Made by a program: the position numbers and the translations under genes. Of a stretch of 64,000 bases of DNA, positions 1 through 11,099 are shown piece after piece. Within the stretch, counting starts at the first letter, position 1; the number at the start of each line of letters is the position of its first letter. The notes under the pieces are model-generated. The model searched no databases, was not told the DNA's origin, and saw only the letters and a list, made by a program, of their open reading frames with translations. The DNA lies in NCBI GenBank assembly GCA_963576725.1, contig OY755240.1:98180316-98244315 (forward strand), read 5' to 3'. The stretch comes from Azorinus chamasolen. Lineage: Eukaryota; Mollusca; Bivalvia; Cardiida; Solecurtidae.

Positions 1-572
1 GGTTTATTGGCGCCCAACCTCACTCTTATTCCATCCCCACCCTAAAAGACAAACAGTGTAAATAAACGTATCCCCTCTCCGACTAATCTACAACAACCGC
101 GACGGCAAATACAATGGTAAAGTGCATGTATAACGAAAAAACATTTAATTGAACATACTGTATCCACCTATCGCTAGTGTACTCAATGATTGAGCTGCAA
201 ACAGAGTAACTGTAGAAAAGTAATAAAGGGTACGACAAAAATGAAATAGTACAGATATCCGACGTTCTCCTTCCATTTCTGGATTTAAGAGGTCGCCTTC
301 ATAGAGTACTAAACCTTTCTTGTCGGCGTACATGCAAAGAGGCCAGCGTGATTGCTAACTGTAAAAGGGTTCACAACCAGACATGCAGTATGTTGTAGTA
401 CTACAGGATCATATCCCTTTTTAATGAATTGTTTAATACATTTGATGAACAAAGTGAGAAAATGGGTATGTCCAATAATTTTACGAAGTTTGTAAATCAC
501 ATCACCATAAAATTCAGGATGTGAAATACCGTGTCGCAGAAGCACCTTGAGATTACATTGGTACTTGCCAAC
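1..572 (-). mobile_element. Naiad-type PLE family C, 3' fragment
   Basis: Remnant of a Penelope-like element: the 3' UTR and the last ~88 codons of the RT ORF, on the minus strand. The coding part (309-572) ends at a TAG at 309-311 and encodes the conserved C-terminal block seen in all copies (FYGDVIYKLRKIIGH, then CLVVNPFT). The family C tail palindromes lie at the window edge (GGCGCC at 9-14). The 5' side is cut at 572, where it abuts a truncated alpha module of the neighbouring family A copy, so the open frame running to 641 is chimeric. Family assignment comes from near identity with the copies at 42300-42800 and 50770-51600. Confidence 0.8.
254..302 (-). promoter_or_regulatory. Candidate SECIS element (family C)
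   Basis: Starts six bases after the RT stop codon. ATGA is followed by 12 bases and then AAA in the apical loop. The arms are CGAC/GTCG (lower) and CTCTT/AGGAG (upper), and the 3' arm is followed by GGAT, which supplies the GA of a SECIS quartet. Same position and spacing in families A and B. It would act in the mRNA 3' UTR to recode UGA as selenocysteine. Structure judged by eye. Confidence 0.6.
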
Positions 573-740
573 ACCATCTAACAAGAAACGGTAAAGCCAC
601 AAGACAAAACATAACAAGACGCATATCAAGACGAAACACATTAAACATTAAGCATATTAAAAAACAAAATTGACCGTAGGCTGAAAGCTGGAGTGCCGCC
701 TTGGAACGGCAAGCAGCCAAAACAAAAGGCTACTGGGGGA
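573..740 (-). repeat. Alpha 3' module, truncated
   Basis: 3'-terminal module of family A (also at 4958, 11100, 12904 and 60861). It carries the ACCG...CGGT hairpin common to all modules. Its distal end is missing at the junction with the family C fragment. Confidence 0.6.
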
Positions 741-1139
741 CTTAAACCTGGTTTACGGGTACCCAACCTCGTCCTTATCCCACTTTCACCAAAGTCAAAA
801 TGTAAATAAATTCCCCCCTCCAGACAACTCCACAACATGCATAACGATGTCTGCCAAAATGAAAATGATTTGAAAATAAACGTTAGAGGTAAACAAGCGA
901 CGTCATCATTTAAATGACGTCATAATTTAAAAGTACGGGAAAACTATTTGAAACACTTCTACACCGACATTTAATAAAAGATAAATCGCAAGAAGATTAC
1001 TAGGGGATATTAAGCATGCACAACTGTTTTGTTTGAAAAAGAATAAACTTGACATCGTAGACATGTACTCGATGACTATTCAGGTCCGAGCAGCTGTAGA
1101 GAAGTCATTTGGGGTACGACAGAACTGGCAAATACAAAT

Positions 1140-1185
1140 ATCTAATTTCCTCCCTCCGTAAACGGGTTTAAGAGGGAATCTTCAT
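1140..1185 (-). promoter_or_regulatory. Candidate SECIS element (family A)
   Basis: Six bases after the TAA at 1192-1194. ATGA, 12 bases, then AAACCC in the loop. The lower helix GATT/AATT and an upper CCTCTT/AGGGAGG-like helix replace the family B and C pairs while keeping pairing. The 3' arm ends in AGAT. Confidence 0.55.
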
Positions 1186-1191
1186 AGAGTA

Positions 1192-4100
1192 TTAAGCCTT
1201 TTCCGTCGTCGCACAAGCAAAGAGGAAAGCATAATGACCAACTGTAAAGGGGTCAACCACCAATCATGTAGTGTGCTGCAATATAGAGGGGTCATATCCC
1301 TTTTTAATGAATTGTTTCATACGTTTGACAAACAAAGTATCAAAATATGTGTGTCCAATAATTTTTCGAAGTTTGTAAATGACATCACCGTATAACTCCG
1401 GATATGAAATACCTAACTTTAGAACAGTACGTAAATTACAATTGTATTTGCTGATGAGTAGAACATTACGGTGGTAAAAATTTGAAAATGTTTTATGAAG
1501 TTTGTCATATCTGTAGCCCTGTTTTAGTAGTTTTTCAGTGATAATAAGGTTACGATTGTTAAAATCATCAACAGAGGAACAAGTTCTAGCAAAACGAATA
1601 AGCTGAGAAATGTATACACCGTAACATGTAGCTCGGGGAACATCCCCATCCAAATGAGGATAGTTAACTATTTTAAAATTAGTCATCCCTTTTGTCATAA
1701 ATTCCAGAAGAAATTGTTCCATTGTTTATAGATAAATTTAAATCTAAAAAGGCAACAGATATGTCAGAACTGTTTGCTTTATTAAGCTTGAGCTCCCTAG
1801 GGTAAATTGAGGTTATCATAGAATCAAAGTATGGGTTATCAATATTAAAAATGTCGTCTAAATAACGTGCTGTATTGTTAAAGGCATTGATGACATCCGC
1901 CTGTGAATCGCTGTTAAGGTTAAGCATAAAATCCCGTTCATAACAAAACAAAAACAAGTCTGCAATTAAAGGAGCACAATTGGTTCCCATGGGAATACCA
2001 ATGACCTGGCGATAAACAGAATTACCAAAACGAACAAATATATTGTCTAACAGAAACGTAATAGCGTCACAAAGATCTAAACATGTCCACGAGGTATATT
2101 TATTTGTAACGTCATTGGTAAAGAACGCATGTCTAGAATTACAGGCAATAAATGATACTTTTTCTCTGGCAAATGTTTTATTTATAAGATGAGTAAGTTT
2201 GATCTTTATTAGATCGTGTGGTAATGTGGTATAAAGTGTAGAAAATTCATAAGTGCTTATAGTGTTAGCTTGGTGTTGCTTGATTTTTAATTTAGTTAAA
2301 ACCTCATTGGAGTTTTTTATAGACCAAAAAAGGTTAATTCCTGCATTCTCATAAGCTTTATCGCAGTAACGCTTGACATGTTCTTTGACCGCTGTTAGAC
2401 ACGGTGTAATTAGTTTGGATAGTGCGGTTGTTGTGCATGAGACAGAATTTGCTATGAAGTGTGATTTATATGGCGTTTTATGGAGTTAAGGTATCCAGTA
2501 CATCGTCGGAAGTTTATGATGTGTGATTAATATATCAGCATTTAACTGTTTACATTTATTAACATGTTCAGATAGTATGTCGTTTTCAGACTTAGAGACC
2601 ACAATATATGACTTTATCTTAGTTAGTTCTTGTTCTAAAACATCCACATAATAAAGTCGTCAAACGATAATTACATTGTTTGACGCTTTATCAGCTGGGA
2701 CAAACACGTATTTAGAGTGAAATTCTTGTATACTATTTTTCAAGAAGCGAACTGAAGTCTTAGGTTTAGGCGGAAGAGGGTGAATGTTAGATTTGTAAAA
2801 CGCGATACGTGTATCCATTATATTTGAAATTTGTTTTATCCATTTTGTAAGGGCACTATTGTCTACATGTTCTCGGCGACACCATTTTACACTGAAGTCT
2901 AACAAAGATTCTATAATTTTGCTACGGCATATTTCGAAATCTATCAAAGAAGGTAGTCTGTATTTAAGTCCCTTAGTTAGTAAAGTACGGAGACGTTTGT
3001 TTTCGATAATGTCAAAATTGCCTGTAATAACATGACCAGCCTCGGCGTAACAGAACTTAGAAGAATTACAATTTCAACTAACAGGAGTATTATTTACAAT
3101 ATTAAGGTCCGATACAATTTTATTGTAATTAAAAATAGTATTTTGTACTTATAGCAGATAATTGGAGATTCTAAGTTTTTGAAATAGGCTGGGATGGTAT
3201 TAATTACGTTTTTATCGCGAAATATTGATTGGAGATCGATAAAATCTATACCTTTATTAACAAAAGGAATTTTCAAAACATATCTTTTATGGGCAGACAC
3301 TGAATCAACGTGTGGTCGAAGAACATACCGAGTGTAGTTCTGAATGAAAGAAGCTGTATTATATAAAGGATCTGTTCGTAAGATCACTTTGTCTGCTTCT
3401 ACGTCAATGTCTCTTATGGAAGAAATAGACAAAGAACATAGACGAGAGAGCATATTATGTTTGCCAGATTGTAGACGTATCTTGTGTAAATCTGAAACAG
3501 ACGTTTTAAGTCGAGCTTTGCGTTTGGTATTGCCGTTTATACGTAAACCATGTGATCTGGTTTTTCGTTTTTTAATTGAGTAAATAGAAAATATATCAAT
3601 GTTAGGGTCTTTAGAAATATTTCCGGTTTGATATATGTTATCATTTAGGCCTAAAGGGAAAGGTGTCTGTAATTTGTTTTTATCCATTTGAGTTCTGCCA
3701 TAAATCTGGCTTTAGATTTGATGCTGTTTGTAGAATTATAATCATAAACAAGATGTTCAACTGGCTGAACTGTAATATCTTTAAATGAATGACCCGATTT
3801 ACGAAAATGCTGGTATAGATTTTTTTTTATTTTATTATTCCGGCATTGATATATATGCTCACGAAATCTAGTTTTTAGTGAGCGTCCAGTTTGTCCTACA
3901 TATTGTATACCACAGAGTGGTGCATTTCATGTTAAAACGTAAATCACATGAGAAGGTTTACAGTTAATATTTGATGTAAATTTTGTGGTAAAAACTCTAC
4001 CATTAATTGTAGATTTAATGGTAGAATTACAGATAGATATTTGCAGCACATACACCTCTTAGCATTGCACTTATCAATGGTTGGATACATTCTACGTCTT

Positions 4101-4368
4101 CCGTGCAAAATCAGTATATTTTGAATCATATTAACTACAGTACTATGTTGAATAGATTTATGTAACGGAGAAAGTACCACTTTTGGGCCATTGTGAAAAC
4201 AGCTGTTAATAGAAACAGAAGGTAGGTGGAACGATTTTGCAGAATAAAGGTTTAGTGGCTTTAAACACAATGAAGGTTGAAACGATCTAAAATTACCATT
4301 TTGTGAATTTGCACAGATGTCGTAGAATGTAGTTTTAAAGTTTGAAGTTTGCTCGTAGTTGTATTCAT
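1192..4368 (-). pseudogene. Naiad A polyprotein (GIY-YIG nuclease + RT), broken
   Basis: Encoded a retrotransposon protein that nicks the target and primes reverse transcription. The start is inferred from the ATG at 4366-4368, matching the clean start of the copy at 27166. Order: Cys-rich cluster (CNAKRCMCCK), IYVLT followed by TGA, QYVGQTGRSLKTRFREH of the GIY-YIG fold, the ELxWIKKLxTPFPLGL linker, a TGA-x-C motif, PADKASNN (a PLE DKG-type motif) followed by TGA, RT motif IPMGTNCAPLIADLF and the active-site box RYLDDIFNIDNPY. TGA triplets fall at 3927-3929, 3074-3076 and 2660-2662. Damage: a frameshift near 4020, another in the linker, a TAA after YWIP near 2487, and a frameshift near 1680. 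Confidence 0.75.
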
Positions 4369-4369
4369 A

Positions 4370-4780
4370 GTTTAGTTGTAAGTAGAGGAGCACCATACTG
4401 TGTTCAACGATACATGGGTAATTAGGTAGATAGAGCGAGTTTGGCTCTTAGGTACTGCGATATTAAATTGGTTATATAGTGCATTGATGTAAACAAGTTT
4501 AGGCTCTTTTAACACGTCGATCCTAAAATAAGTCAAATAGTGCCAAATATATGAATTGATAAACATTGTATTGTTACTGTGACAATAAATAGGTCAAATA
4601 GCGCAGACAATATAGACGGAAAGGTAGTCAGAGTGAGCAGTCCGAGCTCTATGGCACTGCGACACTGATTAGGTAATAAAACATTAAAATTGATATAGAT
4701 AACTATATGAATGGGTGAGTAATTTTGGTTCTATGGCACTACGACACTAAATAAGTAAATCAATAAAATATTCAGATGGA
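4370..4780 (-). repeat. Degenerate ~100 bp repeats in the Naiad A 5' region
   Basis: Related blocks of the form CTCTxxGGxACTGCGAxxxT recur at about 4440, 4505, 4655 and 4730. Two of them are also present upstream of the start codon in the other A copy (27180-27360), so they belong to the element's 5' leader. Confidence 0.5.
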
Positions 4781-4907
4781 AATCGACCCAAAATATCGTT
4801 GAAAACAGAATCTACCATGTGGTGCATAGCGTGATGATGAATATGTGATGATGAAATAACGTAAGTAACACCCTCTGTAAGGGGAGAAATAACAATATCG
4901 ATTGTAT

Positions 4908-5110
4908 GTACGGGGAGACGTTTTACGGCCGCCACACGGCACACACAACACTAATGTGGTCAAACAGGGAGAGCCACGCACGAAATGACACCGCACCAAA
5001 CACCATCTAACAAGAAACGGTAAAGCCACAAGACAAAACATAACAAGACGCATATCAAGGCGAAACACATTAAACATTAAGCATATTAAAAAACAAAATT
5101 GACCGTAGGC
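4908..5110 (-). repeat. Delta remnant joined to an alpha module
   Basis: 4908-4940 matches the end of the delta repeat (GACGTTTTACGGCCGCCAC). 4958-5110 is an alpha module lacking its proximal end. They are chained without ORF sequence. Confidence 0.55.
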
Positions 5111-5130
5111 CATATTCATACATATTATTT

Positions 5131-5203
5131 ATTATGACACGCTGCTACAATATGCACGTGCCGTTTTTGAACTCATATCATACACATGTGTTGTGATCAA
5201 ACT
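5131..5203 (+). pseudogene. Partial duplicate of a TRP channel exon
   Basis: About 72 bases nearly identical (one obvious mismatch) to the interior of the TRP exon at 5960-6142, from TATGACACG to GTGATCAAA. It encodes LQYARAVFELISYTCVVIK, then diverges and meets TGA. Neither splice site of the exon was copied. The near identity implies a recent duplication. It lies right after an alpha module, so transposon-linked DNA capture is possible. Confidence 0.75.
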
Positions 5204-5959
5204 CATAAAATGATGTAGTATGTGCTCTCGTCTACCGTTCAACGTTATGTATGACAGAATGCTTGTTTGAATAAGGACTATGTATGAAACAATGTAGATT
5301 ATTACCATAACTTGGCAGCCTAGTAGTGTCACGTGATGCATCTTCTGCTGTAAAACCTGTCAAAACTTAGCAGCCTAGTAGTTTAACTTGATTTATCTTC
5401 ATACAGTAAAACGTGCCAAAAACTTGCCAAAAATGGATAGCCTAGTATTGTCGCGTGATTCATCTTCATACAATGAACCCTGTCTGAACCCACCATGAAA
5501 ACAGAAGTCCAGTTCGTTCTGAGTTTGTAATGCTGATGGTAGCTTAATGCAGGTCAACAGAAATGAAGAAAACTCACATAGGAGCTTTCTGCATTTCTTT
5601 TTCCCTGCATGAAGCAGCCATTTATTTTTTATTCCTCACATGGTGAATAAATTAATGGTCGCTTAAGAGATGTTCTTTTGTACAATGGTATTGCTTTGTA
5701 TACATATTGTAGATAAGCTGGAGGTTGGGATAAACACATGTCCTACGTTTGCACTCGTATATAATTAGTATTTAGATTAAACTCACTAAAATGGCTGAAT
5801 ATAATGGAACAGAGGCATTTTAGTCAACACATTTAATATCTAAGCTACTATACAAAACAGTCGTGTACAATAATTCATTCTAATCGAGTAAATACATGCA
5901 AATGCAAATACTTAAGTATGCCATAACGTTTATAACACATATCATCATTCCTGTTTCAG
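5204..5959. other. Intergenic or intronic DNA with a hairpin repeat
   Basis: AT-rich. A hairpin repeat at about 5541-5625 (GCTTAATGCAGG ... TTTCTGCAT...CCCTGCAT) belongs to a dispersed family. A short motif (AGCCTAGTA) recurs near 5320, 5370 and 5440. No gene seen. Confidence 0.5.
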
Positions 5960-6142
5960 CATAGAAGCCTTGGTCTACTTGTTTGTTGTCTTTGCGTTGA
6001 CATTCGTCGTCGTGACGTCAGTGAACTGTGCAGATGTTAGAATTTATGACACGCCGCTACAATATGCACGTGCCGTTTTTGAACTCATATCATACACATG
6101 TGTTGTGATCAAATTCGTCAGTGAACTTCGCCAATTAATCAG
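5960..6142 (+). CDS. TRP-like cation channel, exon with S1-S2
   Basis: Internal coding exon of a membrane ion channel. A pyrimidine-rich acceptor (CTGTTTCAG) precedes 5960 and a strong donor (AG/gtaagt) follows 6142. Translation in phase 2 gives a hydrophobic S1 (ALVYLFVVFALTFVVV), an extracellular loop, and an S2-like segment (LQYARAVFELISYTCVV). It joins the next exon in frame through a split AGA codon to give QLI-R-EKKRYFMDF, the usual S2-S3 linker of TRP channels. The family call rests on this layout and on the pore exon. The ankyrin-rich N-terminus expected for TRPV/TRPA-type channels is outside the visible exons. Confidence 0.8.
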
Positions 6143-6259
6143 GTAAGTTTAAATTTATAGTACTTTAGTTTTAGTTATGCGAAATATTCCACTTATAGAG
6201 TAACATCCATCTAAACTGGACATTTCGTATCGAAGAATTTAGATCTTTATTGGCAGGCG

Positions 6260-6400
6260 TCTGCTTAATACTGGATGAATGTCGGAGAGTTTTCGGGAGT
6301 TTCTGCATGACATTCATCCTGCATTAAGCTGCAACCTGTCTTGCAGACTTGCATTGGTGCTAATTTGAACGCACAGTTTAGACAGGTTTTACTGTAATGA
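6260..6400. repeat. Hairpin repeat in TRP intron
   Basis: Inverted arms around GAATGTCGG...GACATTCATCCTGCATTAAGC. A member of the dispersed TTAATGCAGG hairpin family. Confidence 0.4.
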
Positions 6401-6407
6401 ACTTGAA

Positions 6408-6692
6408 TAAAAATTATGAAGGGAGGTGATCCCCCGAGAGCAAAAATTGCAACACAAAAAGAGAAAATTGCAGACTCGGTTTTATTGAGTCTGTTCATGA
6501 ACAGTAATTGAAAGTGCAACACTGCTCATGCCCCCTAGCACCGACTTAAGCGGTATTCAATTTTCAGAACAAGAAGTACTGAAATTCATGATCTCGAAGG
6601 ATCAGAAGGTATAACAACACTGAGAATGAAGTACGGGGCGACGTTTTACGGTCGCCACACAAGCACTTAACACCTGATGTTGTGAAGATTAT
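6408..6692 (+). repeat. Delta repeat in TRP intron
   Basis: Full ~285 bp delta unit: starts GGGAGGTGATCCCCC, contains the inverted pair GACTCGG...GAGTC, CTGTTCATGAACAG and ACCGACTTAAGCGGT, and ends in GCCGCCACAC-like sequence. It lies inside the intron between TRP exons 6142 and 7817. The recurrent short minus-strand ORF inside (MNRLNKTESAIF) is a by-product of the repeat. Confidence 0.65.
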
Positions 6693-7816
6693 AAATTTTC
6701 CAGGCTTATATAAAGTTTATTGATCGACCATATATATTGAATCATACCTTTTTCATATCTTTCGCAGACGTCCGAGCAATTGTTATAGTAAAAGAACCCT
6801 AAAACAGACATTATATAAAGAAAAATTGTGGTAATTTTATGCAGGTAGATACTTCAGTCATGCAGACAGCTCCTTTGTGTGTTGTCTGCATGAAGTGTTC
6901 CCTGCATGAAACTGCCACTTGTCTAACGACCGACAGTAATACCGATTTGAACGTTCGGTTCAGAGGGGTACACGAACATCTGTGTATGAAACCGTTAGTG
7001 AACTTTTTATCTAATGTGATGCGTCTAGCAAATACCAGAATAAATAGACAAACAGCGCTACAGGCAATAGTTTGAAGACAAACTCCAAGGCTGACTGTCA
7101 TCCTTACTATTCGGTGATTATATATTATAGTTCTTTTCCAGTCCCTTAAGCATCTTTCACATTTTACCGGATAACATTAACGGACGTCAAACAGATAACA
7201 TTATTTTAAATCCGTTCGCATGCGTTCCTTGTCCGTTTCTCATTCGACGTGAGTGCTTCTGGTTAGGCATGGTTCGTGTAGTCCGACGGAAAGGTTTGAA
7301 CATGCACAACACCCAGAACGGACTCCACCGCACAAAGGCGCTGTTGGACGTACGGTACCTATGCGCTAGCATGTGGTTTGTTCGGAACCCGCGCGTTCCT
7401 TCTCCTGAACGTGCGTTCCTTCTCCTTGACATGTCTAGTTCGCATCCGTTCATGTCCGATGGACCTGATTCGCGACCGGACTACTACCTGACATGCAACA
7501 GGTCGACCGGAGGTGTTTTGAAAAACGTCATTCGAAGAATGTCTTGTCATTGTTTCATGCGCTGCACTTTCGTTTTACCCGGTACTTCACCGTTAATCGT
7601 ACGGTGATGTCTGTTAATCGGCCGTTAATTTTCCAGAACATGTCCGGTAATTGTGCGTTTTATGCGCTCCATACACCTACCGCTTTTTCCTTTATCCATT
7701 TGACGTTCGTTTACGCTATCCAGTAAGGTGTGACAGATACTTTATTGCTAGCAAATGTATGAATGATTGTGCGTCAGTGCCGACCCGGCTGCAGTGTAGT
7801 TTTGACATTTTTGCAG

Positions 7817-7990
7817 AGAGAAAAAACGCTACTTCATGGATTTTGTTAACACAACAGAGATGTTGGCTTCGACTACGCTACTTTGTGTTCTTCCGCTTCG
7901 ATTCTTGCACGAAGTCTCACACTGGTATGTGTTTGCGGTCGGCTACATTCTATGGATACGCATCATCCAGAAATATGCGGTCATATTTAG
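7817..7990 (+). CDS. TRP-like cation channel, exon with S3-S4
   Basis: Acceptor TTTTTGCAG precedes 7817 and donor AG/gtataat follows 7990; both ends are phase 2. Encodes EKKRYFMDFVNTTEML, then two hydrophobic segments (LASTTLLCVLPLRFL and WYVFAVGYILWIRII) ending KYAVIF plus a split Arg codon. In TRP channels this region is S3-S4 with the S4-S5 linker starting at the Arg. It joins exon 8568 to give FRTTGTHAQILVKIL, a typical continuation. Confidence 0.8.
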
Positions 7991-8349
7991 GTATAATATT
8001 GTTCACCAACATTCTTACATTCTCTTCTGCAACTAATTAGTAAATGATTAACCATTTAAACATGACACTTAAATATTGCAACATGAATATGCTGAAACAT
8101 GTACAGTAGAAAAAGTATGTAGCAACTATATAAATAATGAATATGGATGTTAATCATGTCAGGTGGGCGCTTAATCCTTTCCTCCATATAGAATCTAACA
8201 CATTTTTATGCCTTCACAACAGACTATATTCAGATTAGACTCCTGATAACGGTCTGCTCTGTTTGCGAATGAAATTATAATAGACTGTAAAGTTCCGTCC
8301 AATACCAAAACATCTAGTGTACATGTGCCATTATTAATGGTTGTCTCTG

Positions 8350-8455
8350 AAAGAAGCAGTTGGCTGCTTAATTTAGGGCGAAAGTAATGCTAAAAGCTCC
8401 TGTAGGATCTTCCTGTCCGATTTTCGTCCTGCATTAAGCCACCACCTGCCTCTAC
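8350..8455. repeat. Hairpin repeat in TRP intron
   Basis: GCTGCTTAATTTAGGGCGAA...TTTTCGTCCTGCATTAAGCC. A TTAATGCAGG-family foldback with arms of about 35 bp. Confidence 0.5.
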
Positions 8456-8567
8456 GACCAAGAACTCGACCTAATGTTGGTGGTCGCATTTGAATGTTTC
8501 TAATGTATTCTACCTATGATGAATGCAATACTCTCATTAAACATCTTCCTGTTATATTTCATTCCAG

Positions 8568-8723
8568 AACAACTGGCACCCATGCCCAAATACTAGTGAA
8601 GATTCTACATAAGGATATCATTCAGTTCAGTATGGTGTTCGTTGTCATCAACTGTGCGTTTTCTGGATGTTTTCTTCTCGTCTTAAAGGGAGATTCTGGA
8701 CTAAACGTGAACGGCGAAACCAG
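8568..8723 (+). CDS. TRP-like cation channel, exon with S4-S5 linker and S5
   Basis: Acceptor TTCATTCCAG precedes 8568 and donor AG/gttgag follows 8723, phase 2 at both ends. Encodes TTGTHAQILVKILHKDIIQ, then the S5-like helix FSMVFVVINCAFSGCFLLVL, then a polar stretch KGDSGLNVNGET leading to the pore. The in-phase join to 9460 reads ETS-SFFAILLFG. Confidence 0.8.
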
Positions 8724-9459
8724 GTTGAGTGTTTCCTTTCAGTGCATATACATTTATTACCCGTCAGATAAAATGATAAAATGATCGAATGCTGATTGTT
8801 CATCCTGCCGAGGTGTCCAGAACCGTGCACCCCGGCAAGAGGCGAGGTGTACGAGATGATTTTATTCTCAATTGCGGCCTTTTCCCCTTTTCCAGTCAAT
8901 GATTTAACGGCATGGTCTGCTGTCAAATGTAAACAATGCCTTAACGATGCGCTATTCACAGCGAGAGCACATATGATACCAAACGGGCTAACATTGTAAC
9001 GAAAAACACAGAAAACCATGCAAAAAGCCACCAACCTGTCAGGATAAATACAAAATTCCAACCGGTTTCAAAATTTGCTCCGCCCAAATTATTAATTATC
9101 CAGTTAAAATAAACTCTTGATCGAATTTGTGTTGTTGAGCCAAACTTTTACGTGCGTTTTAAATAAAAAAATCTATGTTAAACGAATAAAATGTGCTTTG
9201 TTTTACATTGATCAGTTTGTATGATTTTTAAATTACATACCTGATGAGTTACATCATATTATTCAGTGATGACGTCCTTAAGTCGTAATAGTCGTATCAT
9301 TTTAGGTCATGATTGTGTTCACATCTTTTATTGCAATATGTATAAATACCTTACAGGTAATACGTTCGTTACACGTCAATTTGACAGGGTATACGGCGTG
9401 GTATGATCCATTCTCCGCCCACCTGACTATAGTTTTGAGCTACGTTTATTTCATTTCAG

Positions 9460-9540
9460 CTCATTTTTTGCCATTTTACTCTTTGGTTTACGTACATTGA
9501 TTGAAGGCGAACCTGTATTGGACTACACAGACGGTTACAG
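9460..9540 (+). CDS. TRP-like cation channel, pore exon
   Basis: Acceptor TTTCATTTCAG precedes 9460 and donor AG/gtacaat follows 9540. The 81-base exon encodes SFFAILLFGLRTLIEGEPVL plus DYTDGY: the pore helix and selectivity-filter region of a TRP channel (LRTLIEGEPV is the most diagnostic string). Four consecutive exons with matching phase and no internal stop argue for a live host gene. The exon for S6 and the TRP box was not found downstream to 11100; it may lie beyond the transposon-filled intron. Confidence 0.8.
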
Positions 9541-11099
9541 GTACAATGCTTTGTTTCTCATTATATTATATTATACGTCGTTTACAGCATAATATAGAAC
9601 ATAGTTCGGGACTATAATGTATATTAACTAATCATTTTGCTTCATATATACCAAGGGCTTGAGCTAACCGAATTCATTAAACGTTTATCAAAAGTACACC
9701 TCTCAAAGACTCCAGCGTCCTGTATCAAAGTCAATATTTCTATACATGTATTTATTTTAAAGTCGCTTTCTTGAAACATTCGTGTACACACAACTTTTCA
9801 CAAACTTTAGTATACATGTAAATTGTCCCAGGTTTCACTCAAAATCATATGTGCGCTCTTTTACGTTATACTTTAGAAATTTACTTGAATATACATTTTC
9901 ATCTAGATCTGTGATCAGTCCAGTGAGATGGTATTATATATGTCACTTTCAGAGTATATATAGTTATAATACGATTGGTAGTATATGCATTTATCATTTA
10001 ACATGATTATATATTGCTTTTATGAGATTCACTTTTCCATTGAGGTAACCCTTTCTTTGCTGACATGTCAAATGGACTTCTAAAAGTCAAATACAGCAAA
10101 ATTACCATGAATATTCAGGAATTGTATTTTTTAAGAAAAGTGTAGCACGTTTTGGACTCCTCTCATCTGGATCTGCACTATTTGTAAAGGGCATTTAGGG
10201 CTCGTTAAATGCTGCACTGATTGGGGTTAACATTAATTAAAAATTAAGCAGAACGGCCAGTTTATCAAACATTGTGATTCCTTATGAGACACAGAGTTAC
10301 TCGGCATCTCATCTGGATCACGAATGTTTGCATAAGTTGTCACACATTCGCCCACAGAAGGCTAAAAGTTTCCATGGTGACATTGACTGACCTATCCGAT
10401 TCTGCTCACTTTGGACTAATTGGACGCTCCAGCGAGAGGAGAGAGGATACGGAGAAACCCGGGTGCGGTGCCATACTCTTATTATCGACATGCTTTCTCT
10501 GGTTCTTTTAGATGCACAGTGAACTTGGAATACCAAGTGTTTGATGTCAGTGCACCATGTTATGACTGCGTACGGCATTCTCAAGTTAGGTTATCATGAT
10601 ATTGACCTTTCATCTCAATCGCACAAGTGTCATATACTACTACACTATACGGATTACTAAAGTCTGCGTAAATATGCCAATTAGGTAATTATGTGCAGAG
10701 TGTGTCATACCATTCTCAGCATGACATGAAAAAGGTCGCCCATGCAAGTTTACAGGTTAAATTCAGATTTCGTGTCTGATTTATAATCCTTTATATTCTA
10801 TATACCCGAAATAGTTGGAAGGATTTGAGATCAAATCTACAAGCTAAACATATTCCAAATAATCAATCCATTAGCTGACAGAAACGCGTTTTGACAGAGT
10901 TGACGCAGCTCAAATGGTGCGAGGAGAAGCGGTGGAAGCAGAATCTGCTTTGTTTGCTTATGAAATTGATTCTACGGTTTGCCATGGGAAAATATTTTGC
11001 ACTTCATAATGCGATTATAAACATTCAGCGAAGTGACTTGTTTCGCATGAAAACTCAAATGGTAAACACATGAAAACATTTACATTCAATATGGAAAAA
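9541..11099. other. Probable TRP intron or 3' flank
   Basis: AT-rich. Contains a fragment of the palindrome GAGTTACTCGGCATCTCATC near 10290 (shared with the MITE at 22430) and no coding exon I can support. Confidence 0.4.

Larger units (their letters stand above)
573..4780 (-). mobile_element. Naiad-type PLE family A, near full length
   Basis: Longest contiguous permuted PLE copy in the window. Read on the minus strand: a 5' region with degenerate repeats (about 4780-4370), N-terminal Cys-rich and GIY-YIG nuclease (about 4368-3700), CxC linker (about 3076), RT (about 2950-1200), stop, SECIS-like hairpin, 3' UTR, tail palindromes (GGGTACCC at 759-766 and the AAACCTGGTTTA-like arm before it), and a truncated alpha module (573-740). 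Nuclease before RT is the reverse of canonical Penelope and matches the Naiad arrangement. Several frameshifts and a TAA make it inactive. It lies upstream of the visible TRP exons, possibly inside that gene's intron. Confidence 0.8.

Noticed and set aside
3344..3583. Plus-strand open frame opposite the Naiad linker
   Set aside because: Antisense shadow of the minus-strand Naiad coding sequence; no independent motif.
573..5110. Hammerhead ribozyme in the Naiad 3' modules
   Set aside because: No CTGANGA ... GAAA core recognised in alpha, beta, gamma or the tails; the conserved hairpins have other loops.
6265..6522. Recurring minus-strand ORF (MLHFQLLFMNRLNKTESAIF) in delta repeats
   Set aside because: Length and C-terminus differ in every copy and stops are not conserved; a by-product of the repeat.
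7187..7607. Open frames on both strands at 7187-7607 as a gene
   Set aside because: They lie inside the TRP intron, overlap one another in several frames and show no domain.
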